A DNA stretch of 64,000 bases from Dickeya oryzae (GCF_009372235.1 NZ_SULL01000014.1:1-64000); one strand, 5' to 3'. Shown: positions 29,646-38,152, counted from the stretch's first letter. Numbers and translations: made by a program. Notes: a model not told the origin generated them from the sequence alone.

Positions 29646-30134
29646 TCATAACATGCGCATGGCGGCATTCACCACAAAACGACTCTCTTCACTGATGGGA
29701 CAATCCTCAGGGATATCGGACGGCTGACGCACGATTTGCCAGGCATCGTGTTCCGTTTCGTTCAGGCAAACCTCTTCTTGCATCACGTCAACCAGAAAGT
29801 TCCACTGACGAACTTTTTCGTTACTCGGTACCAGGTAATCGAAAAAACCCAGATAATGACGGATATAACGCAAACGCAGACCGGTTTCTTCCTGCAATTC
29901 TCTCATCAGCGTGGCGAGCAGGTTGTGATCGCCAGGTTCGCGGCCACCGCCAGGGATCTCCCAGTATCCGGGTAACATGGGGTCATTAGCACTGCGACGC
30001 ACCAGGAGTATACCGCCCCGGAATACCACTGCGGCCGCCATGGTCTGACGGGTAATCCCTTCTTGTTGTGCCTGAAATTCGAATTGACACAACATCCTGG
30101 TGTAGGTGCTGTCCTGCGGGGAAAACAAAAACAT
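29646..30134 (-). CDS. Nudix hydrolase with a non-canonical Nudix box
   Basis: 162 residues from ATG 30134; further upstream in-frame codons to 30212 exist but look non-coding. The fold signature is MAAAVVFRGGILLVRRS, WEIPGGGREPGD and RELQEETGL. Compared with GX5EX7REUXEEXGU, the first Glu position is His; the REUXEEXGU metal-binding half is intact. Activity on nucleoside diphosphate derivatives is plausible, but the substrate is unknown. It lies downstream of the RNase I gene on the same strand, with hairpins between. Confidence 0.8.
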   Translation of the reverse strand: MFLFSPQDSTYTRMLCQFEFQAQQEGITRQTMAAAVVFRGGILLVRRSANDPMLPGYWEIPGGGREPGDHNLLATLMRELQEETGLRLRYIRHYLGFFDYLVPSNEKVRQWNFLVDVMQEEVCLNETEHDAWQIVRQPSDIPEDCPISEESRFVVNAAMRML

Positions 30135-30286
30135 GCTCTCATACCTGCACTGGGGTGAATGAATATGTCCGACCGGACATGCTAGAGATCTAGCGTGACA
30201 GTGATATTTCACAAATAGAATAAATACAATGGAAATTTTTACAAAAGTAATTATTGTTATTCATTGTTTCTACATTACTTGACATA

Positions 30287-30341
30287 GCCCGCACGCAGGG
30301 CGGGCTAAAGATGTCATGAAACTGGCGCTCAACAGCGCCAG
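30287..30341 (-). terminator. two hairpins downstream of the RNase I gene
   Basis: AGCCCGC / GCGGGCT (about 30287-30307) and CTGGCGCT / AGCGCCAG with loop CAAC (30322-30341). Read on the minus strand they follow the RNase gene stop. The second is followed by only TTT. Confidence 0.5.
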
Positions 30342-30349
30342 CGTGGGGA

Positions 30350-30988
30350 TTAACGCACGTTAGGCACGCGGATGTTGCCATCACGACACTGGGTTTTTAC
30401 CGATTTACCGCAGGACTGGAAATTCAGATTTTTGTCCATGCACACCCGAATTTCAGACAATTCCGGGCCGCTACAGACAGCGGCGATCCCATCTTGTGGG
30501 ATTGACGGGTTGCTCTGGCGGAATGCGGCCAGAATCTGCTCAGCGGTCATTTGCAGCGGCTTGGTCGGTGCATTGAAGCTGGCCGGGATCTTCACACTGG
30601 TTACGGCTTTATCCGCCGCCTGCAAATATCCATTCGCGCCCAACCCGCTACAGGTACCGTGTTTTTCCCACTCATGCGTCAGCAGCGCATCGGTTGGGAA
30701 CAGGGTATTACCGTATTTACGTTCCTGCGCGGTAAGCGCTTTTATGGGCGGACAGTTTTGTGGCCAGCCACCATTAGCATATTGCGGCCACAGGCCGTGC
30801 AGCACAAAACCATACCCCTTGGTGCATTGCTCATTACTGGCGTGTGTCAGACAAAACGTGGGGGACCAGGATAACGTCAACAGATAGAAATCAAACACAC
30901 CGGCCTGGCCTTTTGCAGGCACAGCAGGGCTTACCGTCAGGCCGACGGTGAATACCAAACCAGCCAGCAACGAATATATTTTTTTCAT
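30350..30988 (-). CDS. rna: RNase I, secreted/periplasmic T2-family ribonuclease
   Basis: 212 residues. A signal peptide of about 25 residues (MKKIYSLLAGLVFTVGL...) ends near AVPAKGQA. Both catalytic signatures of T2 RNases are present: CAS I FVLHGLWPQ with His64, and CAS II HEWEKHGTC with His105, Glu106 and His110. Several cysteines are placed for disulfides. E. coli RNase I is about 268 residues, so this is a shorter member of the family. It degrades RNA without base specificity outside the cytoplasm. The role here is probably nutrient scavenging, perhaps in macerated plant tissue. Confidence 0.88.
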   Translation of the reverse strand: MKKIYSLLAGLVFTVGLTVSPAVPAKGQAGVFDFYLLTLSWSPTFCLTHASNEQCTKGYGFVLHGLWPQYANGGWPQNCPPIKALTAQERKYGNTLFPTDALLTHEWEKHGTCSGLGANGYLQAADKAVTSVKIPASFNAPTKPLQMTAEQILAAFRQSNPSIPQDGIAAVCSGPELSEIRVCMDKNLNFQSCGKSVKTQCRDGNIRVPNVR

Positions 30989-31443
30989 AACTTTCTCCTG
31001 TCTAATTTCTTAGTTTTGCACGGGTACGCATTTACCGTACCACATAGGGCGGACAAAAATTACAAGTAAAAACCTTGCGATGGATCTTATTTTTTAGATC
31101 ATAAACACTGGGTGAAAAAATAACCGCAACATGTGCGTGATGCCAGTATAGCAGCTGTATTCTGTATGCGTAAAAAATCGCGAAATGTCAAATTATGGTG
31201 TAATAAATACTAATGTCGTTTAAGTATCAGCTAGTTAAATTATTTTGAGAAAGGAGAAAAACAGGCTGTTATTTTTATGGGAAATAATAGTGATCATGAA
31301 TTAGTCGGCTGGTTATTTTGTAAAAACATCGAATGGAAAATAACCGGGCATACCCTAAATAATTATTAGATGAGGAAGGTGTCTCTTTTGACGATGATGT
31401 GTGGTGCGGCGAGCCTTTGCGCTCGCCGAAACCCGGTTAGCGG
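30989..31443. other. AT-rich intergenic region between the RNase I gene and nudK
   Basis: About 455 bases without a supportable gene. It holds the RNase promoter region at the left. A GGCGAGC / GCTCGCC hairpin (31408-31427), read on the minus strand, lies just after the nudK stop and may terminate it. Confidence 0.5.
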
Positions 31444-32052
31444 CTAATCTGGCAGCCCCTCAAACGGTAACGCACGGTGCAACGCAACGTACTGCACCAG
31501 CATGATGGTTTTGGCATCAACAATGGTACCCTCGGCAATCGCGGCCAATGCCTGCGGTAGCGTCATTTCCAGCGTTTCCACATCTTCCCCTTCATCTTCA
31601 ATGCCACCTCCCGTGCCGATACGGGAGCTATCATCATATTCCCCAAGAAAGAAATAGAGTTTCTCCGTTACCGAACCGGGGCTCATGTAGGCTTCCATCA
31701 CCTTACGAACATTGAATACCCGATAGCCGGTTTCTTCTTCCGCTTCGGCGCGGATGCGCACTTCGGGGTCGGCATGATCGAGCAAACCGGCTGCGGCTTC
31801 AATTAGCATCCCGTCGTGCCCGTTGACGAAGACCGGAAAGCGGAACTGGCGCGTCAGTAACAATGTTTGCCTGTGACGATGATACAGTAGGATCACCGCG
31901 CCATTGCCGCGATCATAGGTTTCACGGCTTTGCCGCTGCCAGGTGCCGTCCCGACGTAAAAAATCAAAGGTGTTTTTCTTCAGCACATACCAATCGTCGG
32001 ACAGTACTACGCTGTCGACAATACGAACGCGATCTCGTGTGGTGAGCATCAT
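31444..32052 (-). CDS. nudK: NudK, GDP-mannose pyrophosphatase
   Basis: 202 residues from ATG 32052, behind AGGAGAG; the adjacent ATG 32049 is equally possible. It aligns with E. coli NudK (191): a YDRGNGAVILLYHRHRQT block, RQFRFPVFVNGH, and the Nudix box AAGLLDH...PEVRIRAEAEEETGY, followed by AYMSPGSVTEKLYFFLGEY. NudK hydrolyses GDP-mannose to GMP and mannose-1-phosphate. It is divergent from a DeoR-family regulator with repeat motifs between. Confidence 0.9.
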   Translation of the reverse strand: MMLTTRDRVRIVDSVVLSDDWYVLKKNTFDFLRRDGTWQRQSRETYDRGNGAVILLYHRHRQTLLLTRQFRFPVFVNGHDGMLIEAAAGLLDHADPEVRIRAEAEEETGYRVFNVRKVMEAYMSPGSVTEKLYFFLGEYDDSSRIGTGGGIEDEGEDVETLEMTLPQALAAIAEGTIVDAKTIMLVQYVALHRALPFEGLPD

Positions 32053-32094
32053 TACTCTCCTGAACAAGGAATGAGCACTCATCCTAGCGCGAGG

Positions 32095-32132
32095 TTTCGT
32101 GCACACTCAAGTCATTTCGTGCAATTTCGTGC
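32095..32132. promoter_or_regulatory. phased direct repeats TTTCGTGC x3, candidate DeoR-type operator
   Basis: The octamer TTTCGTGC occurs at 32095-32102, 32115-32122 and 32125-32132, offset by exactly 20 and 10 bases, so all copies face the same side of the helix. It lies between nudK and the DeoR-family gene. TTTCG-containing direct repeats are known operators for this regulator family (AgaR-like proteins). Confidence 0.6.
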
Positions 32133-32228
32133 GGAATTTGTTGCCTGAAATACTGATAAAAAGAATAAACGTGCAAATTCAGGCATAATCAAGTAAATAA
32201 AGGTAGGCACAACATACTGGGGAACACC

Positions 32229-32984
32229 ATGCTGACGACACAACGCAAACAGCGAATTCTGGAACAACTGGCGGCTGAAGGGCAGGTGCTGGCAAAGCAA
32301 CTGAGCGATGCCTTTGGCGTGTCGGAAGATACCATTCGGCGTGACTTACGTGAGCTGGCCAGTGAAGGACGATTACAGCGAGTACATGGCGGTGCCTTAC
32401 CTGCGTCAGAAACGGTAGTCAGTTTTGATGTCCGCAGCCGGATAGCGATAGGTGCCAAACATCAACTGGCGCAGGCCGCTGCATCGTTGATTCTGCCGGG
32501 GCAGGTCGTCATGATTGATGGCGGCACGACCAGTGGCGAACTGGTGAAGTGTCTGCCACTTTCGCTGACGGCGACCGTGGTAACGCATAGCCCGAGTGTG
32601 GCGGTGGCGTTGGTAAACCACCCTGGTATTGATGTGGTGCTGATTGGTGGTCGCCTTTACAAGCATTCACTGGTCGCGGTAGGTGCGGCGGCGGTGGAAG
32701 CACTGGCGACGATCCGCGCCGATATCTTTTTTATGGGCGTCACCGGGGCGCATCCGCAGGCGGGTTTCAGCACCGGCGATCTGGAAGAGGCGTATATCAA
32801 ACGGGCGCTGGCAGCACGTGCGGCGGAAACCGTTGTCATGGCGACACAGGATAAACTGAATGTCGCCTCCCGCTATGCAATCGGTGAACTCACCATGGCC
32901 AGCACGCTTATTGTGGAATCCGCGGTGCCTGATGAGGTGACGGCACCTTTTTCGCAGGCTGGGGTGAGTTTGGTTCGGGCTTGA
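32229..32984 (+). CDS. DeoR/GlpR-family transcriptional regulator
   Basis: 251 residues. The N-terminal DeoR helix-turn-helix reads RKQRILEQLAAEGQVLAKQLSDAFGVSEDTIRRDLRELASEG split across two helices, followed by the RVHGGALP linker. The C-terminal DeoRC sensor domain has VMIDGGTTSGELVKCL, TVVTHSPSVAVAL and VLIGGRLY, which bind phosphosugars in relatives. No sugar-use operon is adjacent. The nearest candidate targets are its own promoter and divergent nudK, via the TTTCGTGC repeats. Confidence 0.9.
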   Translation: MLTTQRKQRILEQLAAEGQVLAKQLSDAFGVSEDTIRRDLRELASEGRLQRVHGGALPASETVVSFDVRSRIAIGAKHQLAQAAASLILPGQVVMIDGGTTSGELVKCLPLSLTATVVTHSPSVAVALVNHPGIDVVLIGGRLYKHSLVAVGAAAVEALATIRADIFFMGVTGAHPQAGFSTGDLEEAYIKRALAARAAETVVMATQDKLNVASRYAIGELTMASTLIVESAVPDEVTAPFSQAGVSLVRA

Positions 32985-33005
32985 TGTTGTGGGTGGTCAC
33001 AAGTG

Positions 33006-33452
33006 CTATTTACGATTGCAGGCGGGTAACCTACCGTTGGCGTAAACAAACTGCAGAATTTGTCTGCGTTCTAAATATCTGATGTATGCTGATGTATAAA
33101 TGCCGCCCGTCCGTTCCATCGGTTTTATCGGTTCGGCTGGAATAGGGCAGGCAGATACCCACAGCATACTTTCTGACACACCGCCTGATATTTCTTCGTT
33201 GTTTCGGAACGTATTTCCGCCTGAATGACCCGGCTTATTATTAAAGGCAGATACAACAAATTGATGAATTCGATTATTAAGTTTTTGATTTGTCGTTTCA
33301 CCGATATAAATGATGGATGCGTTCTTGGCGCAATAATCAGAAGGCGCAGTCTCACCGCGGGCAATCATATAAACACCAGGATGCTCTTTCCCAATGATAT
33401 CTTGTCTTTGGGTTAGGTTAACCCATGGGTAGAATTTAAATTTTTTAGACAT
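33006..33452 (-). CDS. GIY-YIG nuclease-domain protein
   Basis: 148 residues from ATG 33452, behind AGAGATTC; an in-frame longer start at 33515 adds a hydrophobic stretch and looks spurious. GIY-YIG elements are visible in order: GVY at 26-28, YIG at 49-51, Arg61 in NNRIHQF, Glu128 in YLERRQ, and the closing GRLPACN with Asn146. These are the expected catalytic and structural residues. No DNA-binding module is recognised. Base composition is much more AT-rich than the backbone. It lies downstream of, and in the same orientation as, an HNH endonuclease gene, so it may be part of one defence unit. Confidence 0.75.
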   Translation of the reverse strand: MSKKFKFYPWVNLTQRQDIIGKEHPGVYMIARGETAPSDYCAKNASIIYIGETTNQKLNNRIHQFVVSAFNNKPGHSGGNTFRNNEEISGGVSESMLWVSACPIPAEPIKPMERTGGIYTSAYIRYLERRQILQFVYANGRLPACNRK

Positions 33453-33605
33453 ATGAATCTCTTTTATACTGTATAACAAATAAACTTTTATAAAAACAAT
33501 GAAATAAAAGCTCATGTATTAATACATATTTTAGTTTTTAAGTTTCTCTATATTGCAAATATAGTATTTTATATGGATGCATAGTGGCGTATGGTGTATT
33601 CTATT

Positions 33606-34403
33606 TTAATTTACTTTCAATATTTTCCCTAGATTGTTTTTAACTATTTCCTTCAAGGTCTGAAGTGGTTCTGTGCTTTGGATACGATGTAACATTGCAT
33701 GACAGTTCGGGCAAACAGGGATCAAATCATCTATATAATTAATTATATACTCTTCACCAATTTCTGATATTGGGATTAAATGATGAACATGTATAAATCC
33801 GTTAGCCAATTTCCCATAGATTAAAGTTAGGTCTAGATTACACACCTTACATATCGTACCATGATAGTTAATGCATTTATTTCTTGCTTCTCTACTACGT
33901 TCATATTTTTTAGTGAAAAGCTGTTTTATTGTACCCTCCTTGATATCTGAGGATGATTGAGCCTCATCGGGGAGAGATTCTTTTTCGAGTTTATTGTTGA
34001 AATAACCTTCAATGTAATTAAGCAAGTGTGGAGTGAGATCAAGTTTTTTGGTCCCTTGTGGAGCGGCTTTAAGTTCATGTTTTAATAGTTTTTCAAGTGA
34101 TAGATTGGGATTTTCGATTTGCTCAATAAGCTCTAGGTTCATATAGTATCCAGATAAAGATTTCTGATATTCATCTTGATTTTTCCAATATTTTTCATCA
34201 TTACGAATTTCGTCTGAAGACAAATTCAATTTAGTGATACGGCATTTATATTGGATTTTTCCTGTTGGTTTTGTAACATAAATGTAAACGATATCTGATA
34301 CTTCGTACTTAGCTATGCCCTGACGCCAATCAATAGATCCATAATCCTTAAAAGAGGATGCATGATCGTACACCTCTGAATTTGCTGAAATCAACCAATT
34401 CAT
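33606..34403 (-). CDS. EVE-like/HNH endonuclease, probable modification-dependent restriction enzyme
   Basis: 265 residues. The N-terminal ~110 residues (MNWLISANSEVYD..., GSIDWRQG, VSDIVYIYVTKP) resemble the EVE/PUA-like fold that reads modified bases. A linker follows, then a C-terminal HNH domain with CKVC (185-188), HVHHLIP (His205, His207, His208), DDLIPVCPNCH (Cys231, Cys234, His235) and a final His239. EVE-HNH proteins restrict DNA carrying modified cytosine in characterised cases; here that is inference. Very AT-rich and adjacent to a tRNA gene, so likely acquired. The EVE assignment is less certain than the HNH one. Confidence 0.8.
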   Translation of the reverse strand: MNWLISANSEVYDHASSFKDYGSIDWRQGIAKYEVSDIVYIYVTKPTGKIQYKCRITKLNLSSDEIRNDEKYWKNQDEYQKSLSGYYMNLELIEQIENPNLSLEKLLKHELKAAPQGTKKLDLTPHLLNYIEGYFNNKLEKESLPDEAQSSSDIKEGTIKQLFTKKYERSREARNKCINYHGTICKVCNLDLTLIYGKLANGFIHVHHLIPISEIGEEYIINYIDDLIPVCPNCHAMLHRIQSTEPLQTLKEIVKNNLGKILKVN

Positions 34404-34820
34404 AAAAATTTCCTTGGGGTGAAAATTAATTACATGGTTTTTTGATTACATCAAAATTTGTATTTTATACTCTTTCATGTATATGAAATGTACATTCCCT
34501 AACTCTGTTTTTCCAACGTTAGTGTCCAAAATAGTTGTCAGGGTTAATAGGAGTAATATATATATAAACAAAAAACTGGTCGAGTATTAAAATATATTTA
34601 ATACCAGTTCTTTTGTTCAGTATCAAGTATCAAATCTTATAAATGAAAAACTATCGAATCCCCAGACTTGCACCTGAATCAAGGATAAGGGGGGGGCTAA
34701 ACCGCCGGTCGGGATTGACTCGCGCGTTGCGCTCGCCCTGCGGGCCGCCTGCGGCGGTCCAAAACGGCAAGCCGTTTTGTCGAACCCTGTCGAGACTTCT
34801 CATCCATCCCGTCACCGGTT
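34404..34820. other. intergenic region between the endonuclease island and tRNA-Ser
   Basis: The left half (to about 34640) is AT-rich like the island and holds the endonuclease promoter. The right half is abruptly GC-rich and structured, with CAAAACGGC / GCCGTTTTG (AA loop) near 34759-34778 and overlapping GCGGGCCGC/GCGGCGG-type dyads. The GC-rich block resembles a tRNA-flanking structured repeat. No gene seen. Confidence 0.45.
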
Positions 34821-34862
34821 AAAAACAAAAACCCCAGACTTTCGTCTGGGGTTTTTGTTTTT
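34821..34862. terminator. near-perfect bidirectional terminator of tRNA-Ser
   Basis: 19-bp perfect inverted repeat (34821-34839 / 34844-34862) with a TTTC loop. The core is ACCCCAGAC / GTCTGGGGT, with A-tracts on the left and T-tracts on the right. On the minus strand it follows the tRNA directly. Confidence 0.93.
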
Positions 34863-34866
34863 AATC

Positions 34867-34956
34867 TGGCGGTGAGGGAGGGATTCGAACCCTCGATACG
34901 TTTTCACGTATACACACTTTCCAGGCGTGCTCCTTCAGCCACTCGGACACCTCACC
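34867..34956 (-). tRNA. tRNA-Ser, anticodon GGA
   Basis: On the minus strand the gene begins GGTGAGGTGTCCGAGTGGCT, has the anticodon loop CTGGAAA (anticodon GGA) and a long class II variable arm. The T arm contains GGTTCGAATCC, and the gene ends with the encoded CCA. It is 90 bases long and closely resembles E. coli serW/serX. The AT-rich endonuclease island begins 3' of it, the usual side for insertions at tRNA genes. Confidence 0.97.
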
Positions 34957-35226
34957 GGATCGTCGCCAGCAGGGGCAACGGGGCGCTACTCTAGGGAAAA
35001 TCCGCAGCAGCGTCAACACACTTCTTTCATAAAAGCGTGCGTTTAGCCAAACTTAGCGCAATTTGCTGCTTTAGTCGCCATTTCTGCCTGTCAGCTCTCC
35101 GTAGCGATGGAGGAAAGTCGTGCATGTTTCATTTCTGTTAATTTGTCGTTATCCCATCATTGCCTCGGCTGTGCCAGTGCGGGATAAATGGTATGCTTGC
35201 TTATCAATACCGAGTCAGGAGAAACC

Positions 35227-35964
35227 ATGTATCCCGTCGATTTACACATGCACACCGTCGCCAGCACCCACGCTTACAGCACCCTGCATGACTACGTGGC
35301 AGAAGCCAAAACCAAACAGATCCGCCTGTTCGCTATTACCGATCACGGCCCGGATATGGCGGATGCACCGCATCACTGGCATTTCATCAATATGCGTGTC
35401 TGGCCGCGAATAGTGGAAGGGGTCGGTATCCTGCGTGGTATTGAGGCGAATATTAAGAATCTGGCAGGCGACATCGACTGCACCGGGCCGATGCTGGAGT
35501 GTATGGACGTGGTTATCGCTGGTTTTCATGAGCCGGTGTTTCCCCCCTCAAACCGTGATGTCCACACCGAAGCGGTGATTGCCGCGATGGCTCAAGGATC
35601 CGTCCATATCATTAGTCATCCCGGCAACCCAAAATTCCCGATTGATATTCAGGCGGTTGCTCAGGCGGCCGCGAAATATAATGTAGCGCTGGAATTGAAT
35701 AATTCCTCGTTTACTCATTCCCGCAAAGGCAGTGAGGCGAATTGCCGGGCAGTAGCCGAAGCGGTGCGCGACGCGGGTGGTTATCTGGCGTTGGGATCAG
35801 ATTCACATATCGCCTGGTCGCTGGGTGAGTTTCCACACTGTGAGCGTATTATGCGAGACGTTGATTTTCCGCAGGATCGCGTGTTGAATGTCAGCCCGCG
35901 CCGGGTGCTGGATTTTCTGGAACAACGCGGGAGACCGGCCATCCCGGAGTTTGCCGATCTGTGA
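35227..35964 (+). CDS. ycdX: YcdX, PHP-domain phosphatase
   Basis: 245 residues, the length of E. coli YcdX. PHP metal-site motifs: DLHMHTVAS with His7 and His9, [17 protein letters not shown] and LGSDSHIAW. YcdX is a trinuclear zinc phosphatase, linked to swarming in E. coli. ATG 35227 is preceded by AGGAG. It is followed closely by ycdY, the same pair as in E. coli. Confidence 0.96.
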   Translation: MYPVDLHMHTVASTHAYSTLHDYVAEAKTKQIRLFAITDHGPDMADAPHHWHFINMRVWPRIVEGVGILRGIEANIKNLAGDIDCTGPMLECMDVVIAGFHEPVFPPSNRDVHTEAVIAAMAQGSVHIISHPGNPKFPIDIQAVAQAAAKYNVALELNNSSFTHSRKGSEANCRAVAEAVRDAGGYLALGSDSHIAWSLGEFPHCERIMRDVDFPQDRVLNVSPRRVLDFLEQRGRPAIPEFADL

Positions 35965-36010
35965 CGTTGTCACTAAATCGCGCTGTCATGTCTTTTTACA
36001 GGTTGATGAG

Positions 36011-36589
36011 ATGAATGAATTTTCCGTGGTGTGCCGTATTCTCGGCACGCTGTTTAAACGCTCGCCACAGGATCCGCTGCTGGCACCGTTGTTTACCCTG
36101 ATTGAGCAGGGCAAGCTGGCACAACAATGGCCGCTAGAGCAGGATGCGTTGATGGCGCGCTGGCAGCGCAGTATCGATTTACCGGCGATGAGTGCGGATT
36201 ACGAGGCCTTGTTCGGCGCAGAACCCTCGGTGTCGCCATGGCGTTCCAGTTGGGAGCCGGACGCACCGCAAGCTGAAGTTCGGGCGTTTTTACAACAGCG
36301 CGGTATGCCATTAGGCGAAGGGCCGGTCGACCACTTTGGCGCATTGCTACTGGCTGCATCCTGGCTGGAAGATCAAGCGCAGGAAGATGAAACGGCAGCG
36401 CAGTCAGCGTTTTTCGATAACTATCTGTTGCCGTGGAGCGATCGTTTTCTGGGCAAGGTGGAAAGCCATGCCACGACGGCGTTTTATCGTACGCTGGCGA
36501 TTATTTGCCGTGAAGCGCTGGAAGCGATGCGTGACGAACTGGCGGAAGCAGAAGGCGACGAAACGGATGATGAGTCGTCTGAAGAATGA
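36011..36589 (+). CDS. ycdY: YcdY, TorD-family chaperone
   Basis: 192 residues starting MNEFSVVCRILGTLFKRSP; all-helical TorD/DmsD-type protein. Typical features are YEALFGAEPSVSPWRSSWEP, the VDHFGALLLAASWL block and a very acidic C-terminal tail. YcdY enhances YcdX activity by assisting zinc insertion in E. coli, consistent with the gene pairing. The start at 36011 agrees with the E. coli length (about 184). Confidence 0.93.
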   Translation: MNEFSVVCRILGTLFKRSPQDPLLAPLFTLIEQGKLAQQWPLEQDALMARWQRSIDLPAMSADYEALFGAEPSVSPWRSSWEPDAPQAEVRAFLQQRGMPLGEGPVDHFGALLLAASWLEDQAQEDETAAQSAFFDNYLLPWSDRFLGKVESHATTAFYRTLAIICREALEAMRDELAEAEGDETDDESSEE

Positions 36590-36593
36590 AAAA

Positions 36594-36617
36594 CGGGTGG
36601 CACATGCCACCCGCTTT
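36594..36617 (+). terminator. terminator after ycdY
   Basis: CGGGTGGC / GCCACCCG stem with an ACAT loop (36594-36613), then CTTTCTTG. Confidence 0.75.
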
Positions 36618-36618
36618 C

Positions 36619-36654
36619 TTGTCTGTAGAAAACCCCAGCCAGGCTGGGGGTTCC
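36619..36654. repeat. second copy of the AACCCCAGCC palindrome element
   Basis: Same 35-36-base sequence as 4188-4222, with the hairpin AACCCCAGCC / GGCTGGGGGTT (one bulged G). Again it lies just past a terminator, between convergent genes (ycdY and yceB). Confidence 0.65.
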
Positions 36655-36658
36655 CCAT

Positions 36659-37222
36659 TTAATCGGTCAACATGATAACCAACTGACCGGGTTTTACCTC
36701 GATACCTTTAGCTAATTTTTTCGCCAGTGCCTCTTTGTTACTGTGCTCCGGGTTAAGCACATAGGCGGGCTTCTGGTCAAAATAGCTCTTCAGCGATTGG
36801 TTCAGGTAGGGCGTCAGCGTTTGCATCACCGTTTGTAATGTCTCCGGCTGAACGCTGTAATCCACCAGCTCCATATCTTTCAGGTAGATGGCACCTTCAT
36901 CCTTGTTGAATACTGGCTGGGCTTTGAGCGTCAGCTTCATGTCTGCCTGCTGTTTTCCCAGCAGGGAGCTGATATCCACTTTCGCGTTGCCGCTCAGCGT
37001 GACTTTGCCGGGTTCCGTGCGACCAATTTGGCTGGCCAGGTCAGTCAGCGTAATGTGTGCGTCTACCACACCGGGAACACCCAGTTGCTTCTGGTAGTCA
37101 TTATGCTGTTGCAAATACTGATTGATTTCCTGCTCGCTCAGGCTGTATTGCGCCAACTGGTTGCAACCACTGATGAGTAACGTCCCCAACAGCGCCAGAG
37201 CGGCCAGTCCCGATTTTCTCAT
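36659..37222 (-). CDS. yceB: YceB, lipoprotein (DUF1439)
   Basis: 187 residues (E. coli 186) from ATG 37222. Lipoprotein signal MRKSGLAALALLGTLLISGC with the lipobox ending at Cys20. The mature domain is DUF1439, lipid-binding-like: YSLSEQEINQYLQQHNDYQKQ, the acidic-strand segment VTLSGNAKVDISSL, and the C-terminal KLAKGIEVKPGQLVI. The function is unknown, and similarity to lipid-transfer folds has been proposed for the family. It lies downstream of grxB on the same strand, as in E. coli. Confidence 0.94.
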   Translation of the reverse strand: MRKSGLAALALLGTLLISGCNQLAQYSLSEQEINQYLQQHNDYQKQLGVPGVVDAHITLTDLASQIGRTEPGKVTLSGNAKVDISSLLGKQQADMKLTLKAQPVFNKDEGAIYLKDMELVDYSVQPETLQTVMQTLTPYLNQSLKSYFDQKPAYVLNPEHSNKEALAKKLAKGIEVKPGQLVIMLTD

Positions 37223-37320
37223 TGTTATAACCTCTTGTTTTTTGTAATGGACCCCGCCGTGCGAGGCCTGTCGGCAGGGTGCGTTATTCCGCTGATATCG
37301 CCAATCGGAATACACCTAAA

Positions 37321-37341
37321 CGCCGCCGTCGGGCGGCGGCG
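37321..37341 (-). terminator. GC-rich hairpin between grxB and yceB
   Basis: CGCCGCCG / CGGCGGCG stem (37321-37328 and 37334-37341). Read on the minus strand it follows the grxB stop and is followed by TTTAGG. Strength uncertain. Confidence 0.55.
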
Positions 37342-37348
37342 CCAGGGG

Positions 37349-37996
37349 TTATTGTGCCTGTTCGATCAGCAGGTCGATGTTGGCAAGCTGAGACATCGTA
37401 TCGCAGTAGGTGGCGACAGCCGCCGGGACATTGACGTCAGCAACGATGGTCAGTGAACGCAGCAGGGGGAACAGGTTGATATCATCCAGTGACAATGTGC
37501 CATTGCAGGCCTGTGACGAGACAATCAACGGGGCCAGTGCCTGCAGATCACTTTCCAGCTGTTTTGTCAGGGGATCCGTCTGGCTAAAGTGGGTCGCGAA
37601 GCTGCCGATTTGTCCCTCTTTTTTGTTGATGAAGTAATTACGGCCAGCTTCTGTCGCGAATTCCTCAAAATCAGCCTGGGAGAAACGGGGAATCAGCAGA
37701 CGCGGTGCGTAGTCGTACACGCCACGAATCCAGGCATCAATCGCCGGATTCGTAGTACCGGTCAGCACCGGTTTACCATCCAGATCATCAACGTATTTCA
37801 CGATATCCAGACTTTCCGGCATATAGCTGCCGTCCTCTTTTTGCAGAATCGGCACCATTTTCTGACCGACCATCGAAATCGGCGTGGTTTCGTCATCGTT
37901 GGATAACACGCACAGTTCCACCGGTAACTGCTTCAGACCGAAAATCATGCGTGCCTTCACGCAGAAAGGACAATGTTCATAAATAAACAGTTTCAT
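37349..37996 (-). CDS. grxB: Glutaredoxin 2 (GrxB)
   Basis: 215 residues, identical in length to E. coli Grx2. Active site CPFC at residues 9-12 in MKLFIYEHCPFCVKARMI. The VPILQKEDGSYMPESLDIVKYVD segment binds glutathione, and a C-terminal all-helical GST-like domain follows. It reduces protein and small-molecule disulfides using glutathione. It keeps the yceB-grxB-mdtH order. Confidence 0.97.
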   Translation of the reverse strand: MKLFIYEHCPFCVKARMIFGLKQLPVELCVLSNDDETTPISMVGQKMVPILQKEDGSYMPESLDIVKYVDDLDGKPVLTGTTNPAIDAWIRGVYDYAPRLLIPRFSQADFEEFATEAGRNYFINKKEGQIGSFATHFSQTDPLTKQLESDLQALAPLIVSSQACNGTLSLDDINLFPLLRSLTIVADVNVPAAVATYCDTMSQLANIDLLIEQAQ

Positions 37997-38130
37997 ACCG
38001 GAACTCCTTGGGTTGATCAGCGTCGCATCGGACGCAACTGTGATGGTGGTGTCGAAGGGGATTATCTATTGTCAGCGTCAGCCCGTCCATGCGCAATGTG
38101 TGCTGCAACAGCTGGAAATTGAAGATAAAA

Positions 38131-38152
38131 ACGGGGCGATGCAACGCCCCGT
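38131..38152 (-). terminator. rho-independent terminator after mdtH
   Basis: ACGGGGCG / CGCCCCGT stem with a 6-base loop. On the minus strand it is followed by TTTTATC. Confidence 0.85.

Noticed and set aside
33006-34960. integrated element with tRNA-derived attachment sites
   Set aside because: I looked for a direct repeat of the tRNA-Ser 3' end on the far side of the AT-rich island and for an integrase gene, and found neither.
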